A stretch of DNA of 64,000 bases from Chryseotalea sanaruensis (GTDB lineage Bacteria > Bacteroidota > Bacteroidia > Cytophagales > Cyclobacteriaceae): positions 1,031,948 through 1,095,947 of the forward strand of contig NZ_BHXQ01000001.1 in NCBI RefSeq assembly GCF_003990915.1. Reading direction: 5' to 3'. Positions 1 to 8,918 of the stretch are shown here, piece after piece (position 1 is the stretch's first letter; every line of letters starts with the position of its first letter). The translations under genes were made by a program, and so were the position numbers. The notes beneath the pieces are model-generated. The model had not been told where the DNA came from. It did no database searches and worked only from the letters and a program-made list of their open reading frames with translations.

Positions 1-1101
1 AAGCGATGGATACATAGGAATACTCAGACAACGTTCATAATACTTTTCTGCCAAGGGAAAATCTCCTTTTTTCCATCCCAACTTTTTGTAATAGGGCATG
101 GTGTGTACGGGTATATAATGAACTTGCGAAAAAATTCCGGCCTCTCGCAGATAATCATACAGTTCCTTTCTTCTATCTACTTCAATAACATAAAGATGGT
201 ATGCATTATGGTGCTTTGCCTCTCTTTGCTGCTTTATTATACCTAGTCTTGCAAAAGCTTCATCATATTTTTTTGCAATCGTTTCTCTTCTTTTTAAACC
301 TGCATCAGCTCGCGAAAGTTGACTGAGTGCTAAAGCTGCCTGAAAATCGGTTAGGCGATAATTGTACCCAAGCTCCTGCATTTCATAATACCAGCCACCA
401 TGATTTTCTTCCAGCAAATCAGGATTTTTAGTAATGCCGTGAGTTCTTAGTAATAATAGTTTATCGTATAAGGCCTTAGAATTTGTAGTGATCATCCCTC
501 CCTCACCTGCCGCAATATGTTTTACCGGATGAAAGGAGAAAATGGCAAGGTCTGCAAAGGCACCATTACCGCACATTTGCTTTTTACCCTTACTGTCCAT
601 AAAGTATCCACCGGGCGCATGGCAGGCATCTTCAATAATCCAAAGTCCGTGTTCATCAGCAAGCTGTCGGAATGCCTCAAGATTTACAGGGTAGCCCGAA
701 AAATCTACCGGTATAATTCCTGTATAGGTACCTTTAGGGGATGCCTCCAATAATGCACGTACTTTTGCAATATCTATTGTATACGTAGCGGGATCAATGT
801 CAGCAAATACAACATCTCCTCCAGCATAGCGCACACAGTTTGCTGATGCCGCAAAGGTAATGGGTGTGGTGATGACCTTATCGCCTGCCTTTACATTAAG
901 CGCTAAGGCGCAAAGGTGCAAAGCGGCTGTGCCATTGGCAACAGCAACTGCATACTGAGCACCTACGTACTGAGCAAAAGCTTCTTCCAACTTATTGATA
1001 GTAGGGCCTTGCGTTAAAAAATCAGAAAGCAAAACTTTGTTAACAGCTTCAACATCTTCTGAAGTAATATGTTGTTTACCGTAAGGAATATTTCTCATCA
1101 T
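1..1101 (-). CDS. pseC: PseC-like UDP-4-keto-sugar aminotransferase (partial, runs off left edge)
   Basis: A DegT/DnrJ/EryC1-family PLP aminotransferase; 367 residues are visible from ATG at 1101 and the C-terminus lies beyond base 1. Family signatures are the PLP-lysine motif SFHPVKHIAAGEGG (lysine about residue 194), the NGTAALHL phosphate-binding segment and IIEDACHAPGG. In the pseudaminic-acid pathway PseC aminates the 4-keto sugar made by PseB in the cytoplasm. Assignment to PseC rather than another DegT member rests on the start MRNIPYGKQHI, which is typical of PseC, and on pseB ending 15 bp upstream. The product could decorate exported polysaccharide or surface protein. The later pathway genes (pseH, pseG, pseI, pseF) would be expected left of the window. 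Confidence 0.88.
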   Translation of the reverse strand, partial: MMRNIPYGKQHITSEDVEAVNKVLLSDFLTQGPTINKLEEAFAQYVGAQYAVAVANGTAALHLCALALNVKAGDKVITTPITFAASANCVRYAGGDVVFADIDPATYTIDIAKVRALLEASPKGTYTGIIPVDFSGYPVNLEAFRQLADEHGLWIIEDACHAPGGYFMDSKGKKQMCGNGAFADLAIFSFHPVKHIAAGEGGMITTNSKALYDKLLLLRTHGITKNPDLLEENHGGWYYEMQELGYNYRLTDFQAALALSQLSRADAGLKRRETIAKKYDEAFARLGIIKQQREAKHHNAYHLYVIEVDRRKELYDYLREAGIFSQVHYIPVHTMPYYKKLGWKKGDFPLAEKYYERCLSIPMYPSL

Positions 1102-1116
1102 TGGTAAAAAGGTGTA

Positions 1117-2133
1117 TTAGATTTCATCAAAGGAATGATCAACATTCTCCTTTATTAACTTTCGTAGCTCAGCAACAGAAACCCACTCCGAATTAGTAGC
1201 AGAGTTATAGGCAAAACCCATCTCTACTTTCTTGGCTTTGAATTGTTCGATAAAATCTGGGAGTTTCCAACGTGAAGTGGCAGGTACAATTACATAATAA
1301 TTGCCTACATCATAGGTGTGGAAAGAATCTGATGATGTAATCATTTCTTCATGTATCTTTTCACCTGGCCGAATACCAATCACTGGTTTGCTGCATTCAG
1401 GTCCAATCGCTTCTGCCACATCTAAAATTTTATAAGAGGGTATCTTAGGCACATAAATTTCTCCTCCCCACGCATGTTCAAGCGCATGCATGACCATATC
1501 CACCCCGCCTTGCAGGGTTATATTAAAGCGAGTCATGGTGGGCTCAGTTATGGGCAGTACGCCCTCTTTTTTCTTCTTGAGGAAGAAAGGAATTACTGAT
1601 CCATTAGATCCCATTACGTTACCATAGCGCACCACACTGAATCGAATTGGGTTCCACCCTCTGATGTTATTAGCTGCAACAAATAATTTATCGGAAGCCA
1701 ATTTGGTGGCTCCATAAAGATTAATTGGAGCCGCTGCCTTATCTGTAGAAAGCGCTACCACACGCTCTACTTCAGTTTCGAGACAGGCATTGATAACATT
1801 TTCCGCGCCCATAATGTTTGTTTTTACACATTCCATAGGGTTATACTCAGCAATGGGTACGTGTTTCATGGCAGCTGCATGAATTACATAATCAATGCCT
1901 TTAAGCGCACGCCTGACACGGTCAAAATCGCGCACGTCACCAATAAAAAATCGGATTTGTGGAAATTTATCCTGAGGATAATCCTGAGCCATTTGAAATT
2001 GTTTCTGTTCATCGCGGGAAAAAATAACAAGGCGTTTAGTTTGGGGCCATTTGGCAAGAATATGAGCTGTTAAGGCCTTACCTAAGGAACCTGTACCTCC
2101 GGTAATAAGAATTGACTTATTTGTTAAATCCAT
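1117..2133 (-). CDS. pseB: PseB: UDP-N-acetylglucosamine 4,6-dehydratase (inverting)
   Basis: Extended short-chain dehydrogenase/reductase of 338 residues, the usual PseB/FlaA1 length. The NADP-binding motif TGGTGSLGK is at residues 11-19. The catalytic region TDKAAAPINLYGATK (about 130-144) holds the Asp-Lys pair and the YxxxK tyrosine and lysine, the arrangement specific to inverting 4,6-dehydratases. The enzyme converts UDP-GlcNAc to the 4-keto-6-deoxy-altro sugar that PseC then aminates. It lies 9 bp after wzx and 15 bp before pseC on the same strand, so it is probably in one operon with the polysaccharide-export genes. ATG at 2133 gives the full Rossmann fold. Confidence 0.95.
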   Translation of the reverse strand: MDLTNKSILITGGTGSLGKALTAHILAKWPQTKRLVIFSRDEQKQFQMAQDYPQDKFPQIRFFIGDVRDFDRVRRALKGIDYVIHAAAMKHVPIAEYNPMECVKTNIMGAENVINACLETEVERVVALSTDKAAAPINLYGATKLASDKLFVAANNIRGWNPIRFSVVRYGNVMGSNGSVIPFFLKKKKEGVLPITEPTMTRFNITLQGGVDMVMHALEHAWGGEIYVPKIPSYKILDVAEAIGPECSKPVIGIRPGEKIHEEMITSSDSFHTYDVGNYYVIVPATSRWKLPDFIEQFKAKKVEMGFAYNSATNSEWVSVAELRKLIKENVDHSFDEI

Positions 2134-2142
2134 AATGTCTTA

Positions 2143-3624
2143 CTAAGATCTTCGTGTCGAATCTTTCACTAGTGTAACTATTTCTGAAAAAACCTTTTTA
2201 TTGAAAAGATAATTGAGTGTAATCCAACCAAATGTATATTCAATTGAAGCTATGGCTACCTTAAAATAAGTCGACAATTCATTGAAATACTGTAATGTAA
2301 TGTAACCAAGACCTGTTAGAACAATTGCTATCACCAGTAATGGTAAAATATTTAGCAACGTATGCTGAATGGTACAAGCAATTTCTTTACCAGCAAGATA
2401 CCATGAAGGTATTATTACCAATATGGAAGTTACCACATAAACCACACCTACAGTTAGCATACCTGCTTGCACAGCCAGAAAAAATCCGATCAAAGTAATT
2501 AAGCCCGAGAAGGTATTTAGTTTAAAATCTATATTCGAACGACCTTGGGATAACAATACATTACTGGTTAGAAAGCCAAGTGATTTTATAGCAGCTACAA
2601 CTGAAAGTAATTGAAGTATAGTAACCATTTCTAACCAGGTTTCGCCAGCGAGTAATAAAACAAATGGTTCTGCCATTACAATTAATAAACCCATACCTGG
2701 CAATACAAAGAACGCAATGACCCTCATTACCTTCAGGTAGATTGTTCTTACTCTTTGTCTATCATCCTTAATTTGAGAAAATGAAGGAAAGAGTACCGTT
2801 GTAAATACAATGTTAAACCTGCGCGTAGGCAAAGTAACAATGGAGTAAGCGCGTGCGTAAATTCCAAGCGCATCTACACCAAGAAATTTACCAATAAGTA
2901 AATTATCGCCACTTCCTATCCAATAATGGAAACTATTTGAACCTAAAAGTGGTAGCCCAAACTTTAAATGAGTTTTAAGCTTTGTGTAAGAGAATATAAA
3001 GGATGGGCGAAAAGAACTATTGAACCAGTAAAAGATGCTCGTAAATAGTGCCATACACACTTGCTGTACAACAAGTGCCCAAACACCGGCTCCATTTAAT
3101 GCTGAAGCAATTGAAATAATTGACGCCAAAATACCGGCAAGCGTATTGTTAATGAAAATGGTTTTGAATGCCAACTGTTTACGTAACAAGATACCATGAA
3201 TAGATCCAAGTGCCTGAATAATGAAAACGGAAGATAATGCACAGGTAATATATATGAGTTTAGGTTCATTATAAAAGCCTGCAATAAGTGGACTTACTAA
3301 AATTAACATTAAAGTAAGCAATGAATTAATAATCACAGTCGTCCAAAACACGGTACTCTTATCAACCTCATCAATTTGTTTGGATTGTATAAGTGATGAG
3401 CTTATGCCTACGTTAGCCATGACAAATAAGAATCCTGAAAAAACATTCACCATCCCCATTAAACCAAACTCGGTAGGAGTTAGTATACGCATAAGCATAA
3501 TGCCTACAGCAAATAGTAATGCCAGATTTACCAACTGATTCAGCATATTCCACTTGATACCACTAATGGTTTGGGACTTATGCTTTTTTAAGTCTACATC
3601 AGTTTTTACCACCTTTTCAATCAA
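2143..3624 (-). CDS. Wzx-type polysaccharide flippase (MOP superfamily)
   Basis: A very hydrophobic 493-residue protein with about 14 predicted membrane segments, as in Wzx/WzxC lipid-linked oligosaccharide flippases. The N-terminal SGIKWNMLNQLVNLAL and LTPTEFGLMGMVNVFSGF are recognisable WzxC-like features. The role would be to move undecaprenyl-linked repeat units across the inner membrane. It sits between the Wzc-like gene (43 bp upstream) and pseB (9 bp downstream), consistent with export of a pseudaminic-acid-containing glycan. No polymerase (Wzy) or glycosyltransferase is visible in the window; these presumably lie to the left. The exact substrate cannot be read from sequence. Confidence 0.9.
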   Translation of the reverse strand: MIEKVVKTDVDLKKHKSQTISGIKWNMLNQLVNLALLFAVGIMLMRILTPTEFGLMGMVNVFSGFLFVMANVGISSSLIQSKQIDEVDKSTVFWTTVIINSLLTLMLILVSPLIAGFYNEPKLIYITCALSSVFIIQALGSIHGILLRKQLAFKTIFINNTLAGILASIISIASALNGAGVWALVVQQVCMALFTSIFYWFNSSFRPSFIFSYTKLKTHLKFGLPLLGSNSFHYWIGSGDNLLIGKFLGVDALGIYARAYSIVTLPTRRFNIVFTTVLFPSFSQIKDDRQRVRTIYLKVMRVIAFFVLPGMGLLIVMAEPFVLLLAGETWLEMVTILQLLSVVAAIKSLGFLTSNVLLSQGRSNIDFKLNTFSGLITLIGFFLAVQAGMLTVGVVYVVTSILVIIPSWYLAGKEIACTIQHTLLNILPLLVIAIVLTGLGYITLQYFNELSTYFKVAIASIEYTFGWITLNYLFNKKVFSEIVTLVKDSTRRS

Positions 3625-3667
3625 GAGTAAAAAATTATGAGCTTACCAGCTTGTATGGAGTCGAACA

Positions 3668-6028
3668 TTATTCGTAATAACCCCCACCATTGTTCTTTGA
3701 AGTTCCATAACCATAGCCATAATGATAGCCATAACCATAGGAGTAACCATAGCCATAACCGGGGCCCGATTTATAGATATCGTTCAAAACAAGACTAATG
3801 TTTTTGATTTTACCATCTTTATAAAAATCATCTATAGTTCTAAGCAGAGGCTTTGGCGTATAGTTCTGACGAACTATAAATAAGGTATGATCCACCATTC
3901 CCGAAAGAACAAAGGCATCCGTCACCAGAGCCAATGGAGGGGAGTCAATAAAAATGAAATCGTAATTTTCCTTCACCTTGCTTAAAAAATCACTCATCCG
4001 GTCAGATAAGATCAACTCGGAAGGATTGGGTGGTACAGGACCTCCACTTATTAAATTCAGGTTTGGATAGTCCGTTGTCCTGGTAATCTCTTCCAGTGTT
4101 GCCAAGCCAGCTAAATAATTGCTTAAGCCTATTGAGTTATCTAAATTAAAATCTGCAAAAATCTTTGGCTTTCGCATGTCTGCACCTACAATCAGTGTCT
4201 TCTTACCGGAGAGTGCAAACACAGAAGCGAGGTTAATAGAAGTGAACGTTTTACCCTCCCCACTTATAGAACTTGTAATCAGAAATACGCCTTTTTCTTT
4301 TCCCTGCAGAAAGTAATTAAGATTAGATCGCAAAGCTCGAAACGATTCTGAGATGGCCGATTTTGGTTTAGAAAGCACCTCCAGATTAATATCTAAACGT
4401 TTATGCCCCACGCCTCCAATAAATGGAATGGTGGTTATTCTCTCAACATCTTCACGCGACTGAACTCGCGTGTTAGATAGTTCAAGCATCACAAAGAAGA
4501 TAAATGGCAGTGTTAAACCGATGGATAAGCCAAGAAAGTAGTTTCTACTGGTAGATGGTGAAATTGGACCATTAGCAATTGGAGGATTAACAACAACTAT
4601 GTCTGATGTATTTGATGCTTTAGATATACCGGCCTCGGCTCTTTTCTGAAGCAGAAACACGTAAAGGCTTTCTAATAAAGCGTAATTCCTTTTTATATTG
4701 ATAAACTGTCTTTCAGCTAAAGGCAAAGTACTTAATTGTTTTTCTATCTCTTTTATATTCTTCCCTAAAAAATCAAGCTTTATTTTATCTACCGATTTCT
4801 GGTTATCGATTGATTCTAGTATATCTCCCTTAAGCACATTAATTCTTTTTCTACCATCGGCAACAAAAGGATTTTCCAGTTTATCCGATCGGGTCAGCAT
4901 TTTAATGTCTGTCTGTATCTTAATAATCTCTGAAACAAGTTCGATTAAAATCTGATCGGTAATACCCACAGAACTGGGCAGGATAACTTTATCTAACTCA
5001 GTATTATTGTTGATATAATTTATCAGGTAGTTGTAATAACTAGCTCTAATAATTAACTCTGATTTCTGTACCTCAAACCCTTCTACTTTTTGATATAAGC
5101 GTAGTGCTTCACTATTAAGATCTGTAACAATATTCTTGTTTTTAAAAACTTCCAATTGACGCTCAGCTTTGGACAAAGAGTCGCTAATATTGTTTAATTG
5201 ATCATTAATAAATTCTATTGTATTGGTTGCTGTGACATTTTTCTTTTCCAGATCATATTGCTGATAATTCTCGATTAATCCATTAAGGAAATCAATTTCT
5301 TTATTTGAATTGGCTCCTCGAATAGACAGATTGATGACTCCAGCACCTTCTTCAGCCCATTCAGCTTGCAATCGGCCAGCATATGATCGGGCTACGTCAA
5401 AGGGTGTTTTATAAGAAAAGGCAAAAGAACCACCAATTGAAGTGTCTGATAAATCTTTATTTACATTAAGCTTAAAGACGACATCCTCAACTGTGATCTC
5501 CTCTCCAAATTTTTTTTCTTCGGTAATTTTCTCACCATCCTGAAAATAGGATAAGCTGAACTTATCATTATTTATAAGATCAAAGTTGAAGTCAAGTACT
5601 TTATCTTGTTCATTTTTAATAATATCTATCGAGAAAGGAAGTGTTTTATAAGATTCTGTGGTCAAAAAATTTCCTATTCTGAAAAAGGTTTTATCAAACC
5701 CCTTTTGCTGAACGGATCTTTGTATTAAAGGAATTGACCTGATAATATAAATCTCGTTCAAATAATTTCTGTAAAATTTTACTAAAGGATTGTTGTAAAG
5801 CAATTCTCCTCCGGAAGCCTCCTGTGTTTCCTTGATAATAATGGAGGCATTGATAGAATATATGCGCGTAGCGTAACGATTAATTAAGAAGGCTACAGTT
5901 AAACCTGTTAGAATACTCAAGGCAATTAAGTACCAATAGCGAGTTGCCTGGTAAATGATTCTTTTGGGATCAATATCTAAACCTTCTTTTGATATTGATC
6001 CATTTTTATTATTAAAGTCCTGAGTCAC
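3668..6028 (-). CDS. Wzc-like chain-length determinant / bacterial tyrosine kinase
   Basis: A 786-residue fusion of a Wzz-type periplasmic domain and a cytoplasmic BY-kinase. One membrane segment is near residues 32-51 and the second near 495-515, just before the kinase. The kinase has Walker A SISGEGKT (about 590), Walker A' LIVGADMRKPK and Walker B FIFIDSPP (about 693). The last 30 residues are a dense Tyr-Gly tail (GYGYGYSYGYGYHYGYGYG), the autophosphorylation cluster expected of Wzc. Phosphorylation cycles control polymer length and engagement with the Wza channel. The stop is 1 bp from the wza start on the same strand, so the two are very likely co-translated. Confidence 0.94.
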   Translation of the reverse strand: MTQDFNNKNGSISKEGLDIDPKRIIYQATRYWYLIALSILTGLTVAFLINRYATRIYSINASIIIKETQEASGGELLYNNPLVKFYRNYLNEIYIIRSIPLIQRSVQQKGFDKTFFRIGNFLTTESYKTLPFSIDIIKNEQDKVLDFNFDLINNDKFSLSYFQDGEKITEEKKFGEEITVEDVVFKLNVNKDLSDTSIGGSFAFSYKTPFDVARSYAGRLQAEWAEEGAGVINLSIRGANSNKEIDFLNGLIENYQQYDLEKKNVTATNTIEFINDQLNNISDSLSKAERQLEVFKNKNIVTDLNSEALRLYQKVEGFEVQKSELIIRASYYNYLINYINNNTELDKVILPSSVGITDQILIELVSEIIKIQTDIKMLTRSDKLENPFVADGRKRINVLKGDILESIDNQKSVDKIKLDFLGKNIKEIEKQLSTLPLAERQFINIKRNYALLESLYVFLLQKRAEAGISKASNTSDIVVVNPPIANGPISPSTSRNYFLGLSIGLTLPFIFFVMLELSNTRVQSREDVERITTIPFIGGVGHKRLDINLEVLSKPKSAISESFRALRSNLNYFLQGKEKGVFLITSSISGEGKTFTSINLASVFALSGKKTLIVGADMRKPKIFADFNLDNSIGLSNYLAGLATLEEITRTTDYPNLNLISGGPVPPNPSELILSDRMSDFLSKVKENYDFIFIDSPPLALVTDAFVLSGMVDHTLFIVRQNYTPKPLLRTIDDFYKDGKIKNISLVLNDIYKSGPGYGYGYSYGYGYHYGYGYGTSKNNGGGYYE

Positions 6029-6029
6029 G

Positions 6030-6848
6030 TTAATTTGTCAATAAGTTAATAGTTAAAACAACAAGTGTTAAAGCAGAAATAGCCAACGATACATTTTGGC
6101 CCACATACTTTCTATAAGGACGCTGTCTAAGTGCAGGTACTATAATAAGATCATTTTGATTAATGAAAAAGTTAGGGGATTGCATAAAATCCTCATCTAA
6201 TAAGTCAATGTACTGCACATCAGTTTGACCATTTCGAATTCTTATCAGTTTAATATTTTTCTTATCAGCCAAATCGGTTAGACCTCCAGCCAGCCCTATT
6301 GCCTCCATCAGGCTAACACGATTATTACTAAGCGTTATAGTGCCTTCTCTATTAACTTCACCTAAGAAGGTAATCCTGAAATTAATTAACCTTACCTTTA
6401 CAATTGGATTCTGTAAATATTGATTGGCTATTTTTTGGAGAGTATCCTGAGCCTCATAGATTGTAAGACCTGCAACTTTTACTTTACCAACAACAGGGAA
6501 TGGTACCATACCTTCGTTATCAACCAATTCACCTATAAGCAAAGGATTAGCTTGTTGACTTAAAGATTGCCCGGCCAATTGTATGTCTTTAGTAAAAAAA
6601 TCATACTGCTGAGGTGTTAAACTTTCAAAGCGTACTGATAGAATGTCTTCAGGCTGAATTTTATACGCAAAGTCTTCATAACTATACTCTCTAACAACTG
6701 TGTCTTTAGGTAAGACTTTTGAATTCACATCATTCTTTTGTAGATACACATACTTTCTGTTAGGTACACAACTCCCTAAAAAAGCCAAGGATGCAAAAAG
6801 TACAAGTATCCTCATGGTATCATTCATTTTAACCTTAAATATAGTCAT
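6030..6848 (-). CDS. Wza-like outer-membrane polysaccharide export lipoprotein
   Basis: 272 residues with a lipoprotein signal ending in LAFLGSC, a Poly_export/SLBB region (YKIQPEDILSVRF, then GMVPFPVVGKVKVAGLTIYE and a second SLBB region with FLGEVNREGTITL) and a hydrophobic C-terminal segment (about residues 250-270). That C-terminal helix matches the Wza helix that crosses the outer membrane. It forms the exit channel for polysaccharide and partners with the Wzc-like protein encoded 1 bp downstream. ATG at 6848 is used. ATG at 6827 is an alternative with AAGG ahead of it and gives a more compact 20-residue signal peptide. Confidence 0.93.
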   Translation of the reverse strand: MTIFKVKMNDTMRILVLFASLAFLGSCVPNRKYVYLQKNDVNSKVLPKDTVVREYSYEDFAYKIQPEDILSVRFESLTPQQYDFFTKDIQLAGQSLSQQANPLLIGELVDNEGMVPFPVVGKVKVAGLTIYEAQDTLQKIANQYLQNPIVKVRLINFRITFLGEVNREGTITLSNNRVSLMEAIGLAGGLTDLADKKNIKLIRIRNGQTDVQYIDLLDEDFMQSPNFFINQNDLIIVPALRQRPYRKYVGQNVSLAISALTLVVLTINLLTN

Positions 6849-6972
6849 TCCAGCAATTATTTTATCGTGGTATCCTTACAGCTCCGCCTCCTCAGTCCCA
6901 GTGAGTAAGTTGCATTTACTTTTATTTATTATTGGTTATTCGTGATTAACACATTGCACGAATCACCATTTT

Positions 6973-7497
6973 TTAGTCAGTAGTCCATAGCAAAAGCGGA
7001 GCAATTACCTTTTCCTGCTGCTCCCATTGGGCCTTGCTGATGATGCATATTTTTATGTCTCGTTGTATTAACTTCTTTGCTTTCTCTACTAATTTTAATG
7101 CATAGTCCTCGTCTATGGCACCTACTAACAATAACTCAATAGTCCCACTATCCTTTCCTTTAGCATAATCACCAATGATATACGCAGCCTGTAGGTCACC
7201 TAGTTTGAAAACAATGTTCTCGATGATCTTATCCAAACCTAAATATTTGTGAACGAGACTTTTCAGGTCTTGAAATAATGGATGATTGGTATTAGCTCTA
7301 TACTCTACTGTTCGCCCATTCTCAGCGGAAACGAGATAACCTGCCTTAGACAGGTTATTTAACTCATGTCGGATAGAGTTAGTGGATTCGTCAAATTCTT
7401 CTGCCAAACCCCTCAGGTAGGCAGTTGAGGTACTGTTAGTGAAGAACTTCAACAGCATCTTAATACGCGTTCTGGATGTAATAAGGCCCTCTAGCAC
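6973..7497 (-). CDS. Winged-helix transcriptional regulator with nucleotidyltransferase-like C-terminal half
   Basis: 174 residues. Residues 1-75 form an ArsR-like winged helix (SRTRIKMLLKFF, then STNSIRHELNNLSKAGYL as the recognition region and a wing). Residues 95-170 resemble a degenerate MNT-type nucleotidyltransferase fold (AAYIIGDYAKGKDSGTIELLLVG), a combination often found at the front of polysaccharide loci in Bacteroidota. It lies 124 bp upstream of wza and just behind a 25-bp perfect palindrome, so it probably controls itself and the export operon. Whether the second half has any catalytic activity is unclear: the GSx10DxD signature is incomplete, and a ligand-sensing or structural role seems more likely. 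Confidence 0.78.
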   Translation of the reverse strand: MLEGLITSRTRIKMLLKFFTNSTSTAYLRGLAEEFDESTNSIRHELNNLSKAGYLVSAENGRTVEYRANTNHPLFQDLKSLVHKYLGLDKIIENIVFKLGDLQAAYIIGDYAKGKDSGTIELLLVGAIDEDYALKLVEKAKKLIQRDIKICIISKAQWEQQEKVIAPLLLWTTD

Positions 7498-7520
7498 GGT
7501 TTAAAGTTAAAGTAAAGATT

Positions 7521-7545
7521 TAATGAGTAAAAATTTTACTCATTA
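7521..7545. promoter_or_regulatory. 25-bp perfect palindrome, probable operator of the winged-helix regulator
   Basis: Two 12-bp arms (TAATGAGTAAAA and its exact reverse complement) flank one central A. The site lies 24 bp upstream of the regulator's ATG at 7497, inside the 121-bp gap after the UpxY-like gene. Position and symmetry fit an autoregulatory operator for a dimeric winged-helix protein. It is too AT-rich, and has no following T-run on the minus strand, to look like a typical terminator. Binding by the neighbouring regulator is inferred. Confidence 0.6.
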
Positions 7546-7618
7546 AAATTCAAAAAATTCACCTCTACACTTGGCCAAACCTGAAATGATGGATTTTGGC
7601 TAGCTGGGTGTAGAATCG

Positions 7619-8113
7619 CTAAATAGCCTGCAGTAGTTTCGGGTCTAATGCTACCCTAATTGAGCCTGTAAAAGATTCAAGGTGAACAACAAAGTGTTGC
7701 TTATCTTCTATGCTAACCAACTGACCTTCAATGCCTTTAAGAGAGCCGTCTATAATTTTAACTTTGTCTCCGGACTTCAAATCCGGAATACTCATGGATT
7801 CTAAGAAGAGACCTGATTCCAGAAAACGGTTTATAAGGGTATATTCCTTTTCATGAAGTACAGCAGGTTTATCGTTATGGCGAATATTCCAGCTAATGCC
7901 TGGAGTTTGTAGAATTACAGGTATTTTCTCAATTGTATCGTAAACAAAAATATAAGAGTTAAAGAGCGGTACTTCTACCTTTTTCTTTCGATCGCTCCAT
8001 TGCTTCATTACCTTTTGCATAGGCAAAAACGCTTCAAAACCATTGCGGGTGAGTACTTCGAAAACCTTTTTTTCGTGACGGCTTTTGGTGTAAAATACAA
8101 ACCACTGCTTCAT
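7619..8113 (-). CDS. UpxY-type transcription antiterminator (NusG paralogue)
   Basis: 164 residues: an N-terminal NGN domain (MKQWFVFYTKSRHEKKVFEVL, about 1-105) and a C-terminal KOW motif (LKSGDKVKIIDGSLKGIEGQLVS, about 112-160). In Bacteroidota such NusG paralogues travel with RNA polymerase and allow transcription through long polysaccharide operons. It is the last gene of the sulfur block and the one before the polysaccharide-export genes, which suits that role. The housekeeping NusG normally lies beside ribosomal protein genes, which are absent here, so this is the specialised type. Confidence 0.88.
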   Translation of the reverse strand: MKQWFVFYTKSRHEKKVFEVLTRNGFEAFLPMQKVMKQWSDRKKKVEVPLFNSYIFVYDTIEKIPVILQTPGISWNIRHNDKPAVLHEKEYTLINRFLESGLFLESMSIPDLKSGDKVKIIDGSLKGIEGQLVSIEDKQHFVVHLESFTGSIRVALDPKLLQAI

Positions 8114-8136
8114 GTCTTTATTGAGGCTAATACTTA

Positions 8137-8901
8137 TCAGGCAATGCAGATAAAAAATGGATTCAATAAATCAGGTTTATTGTATTGAACGGGCTTATCA
8201 GAATCTTTTTGCAAAACCCTGTAGCCGACCTCATTTACTATAGCATGTGCTGCAGCGGTATCCCATTCCATTGTTGGTGCAAAACGAGGATAAACATCGG
8301 CAGCTCCCTCCGCTACTAATAAAAACTTTAAACTACTCCCTTTAGAAACTAATTGAGGTTCATTCAGTTTGTTTACAAAAGCCTGCGTTTCCAAATCGAT
8401 ATGTGATCGTGAGGCTACAACCCTTACACCAGGTTTGCTCAAGTCAACGGAGGGTCTGTATGCCAGCTTTCTGGTTAATTGGTTTTCTTTTATAAATGCT
8501 CCCTGGTTCTTTACCGCATAAAAAACCTGATTGGTTACCGGTATGGCAACGACACCTAAGATTGGTTCTTGGTTATGAATTAAGGCTATGTTTACAGTAA
8601 ACTCACCATTGCGTTTGATAAACTCTTTTGTACCATCGAGGGGGTCTACCATCCAAAAATATTCCCAGTTTTTTCTGATCTCATAAGGTATTGTCTTACC
8701 CTCTTCACTAAGCACAGGTAAGTTTGTTGAGGCCAATATGCCAGCAATTGTTGCATGACTTCTCTTATCTGCCAGGGTAAGTGGAGACTGATCGCCCTTA
8801 CGTTCTTCCTGAAAATCAGCAGTATTGTAAACTTCGAGAATATCCAAACAAGCTGCTTCTGCGGCTTCAATGGCGTTTGTTAATAAGTTATTTAGATTCA
8901 A
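8137..8901 (-). CDS. cysQ: CysQ: 3'(2'),5'-bisphosphate nucleotidase
   Basis: 254-residue inositol-monophosphatase-fold enzyme. Metal-binding motifs are visible: LSEEGKTIPYE (about 70-80), the DPLDGTKEF motif (about 92-100) and EWDTAAAHAI (about 212-221). It hydrolyses 3'-phosphoadenosine 5'-phosphate to AMP, removing the by-product of PAPS-dependent sulfation or reduction. It follows cysN by 17 bp and precedes the antiterminator gene by 23 bp. A CysQ next to ATP sulfurylase and APS kinase, without PAPS reductase, suggests PAPS use by sulfotransferases (inference). Confidence 0.94.
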   Translation of the reverse strand: MNLNNLLTNAIEAAEAACLDILEVYNTADFQEERKGDQSPLTLADKRSHATIAGILASTNLPVLSEEGKTIPYEIRKNWEYFWMVDPLDGTKEFIKRNGEFTVNIALIHNQEPILGVVAIPVTNQVFYAVKNQGAFIKENQLTRKLAYRPSVDLSKPGVRVVASRSHIDLETQAFVNKLNEPQLVSKGSSLKFLLVAEGAADVYPRFAPTMEWDTAAAHAIVNEVGYRVLQKDSDKPVQYNKPDLLNPFFICIA

Positions 8902-8918
8902 AATTTCTGTGTGTCCTA

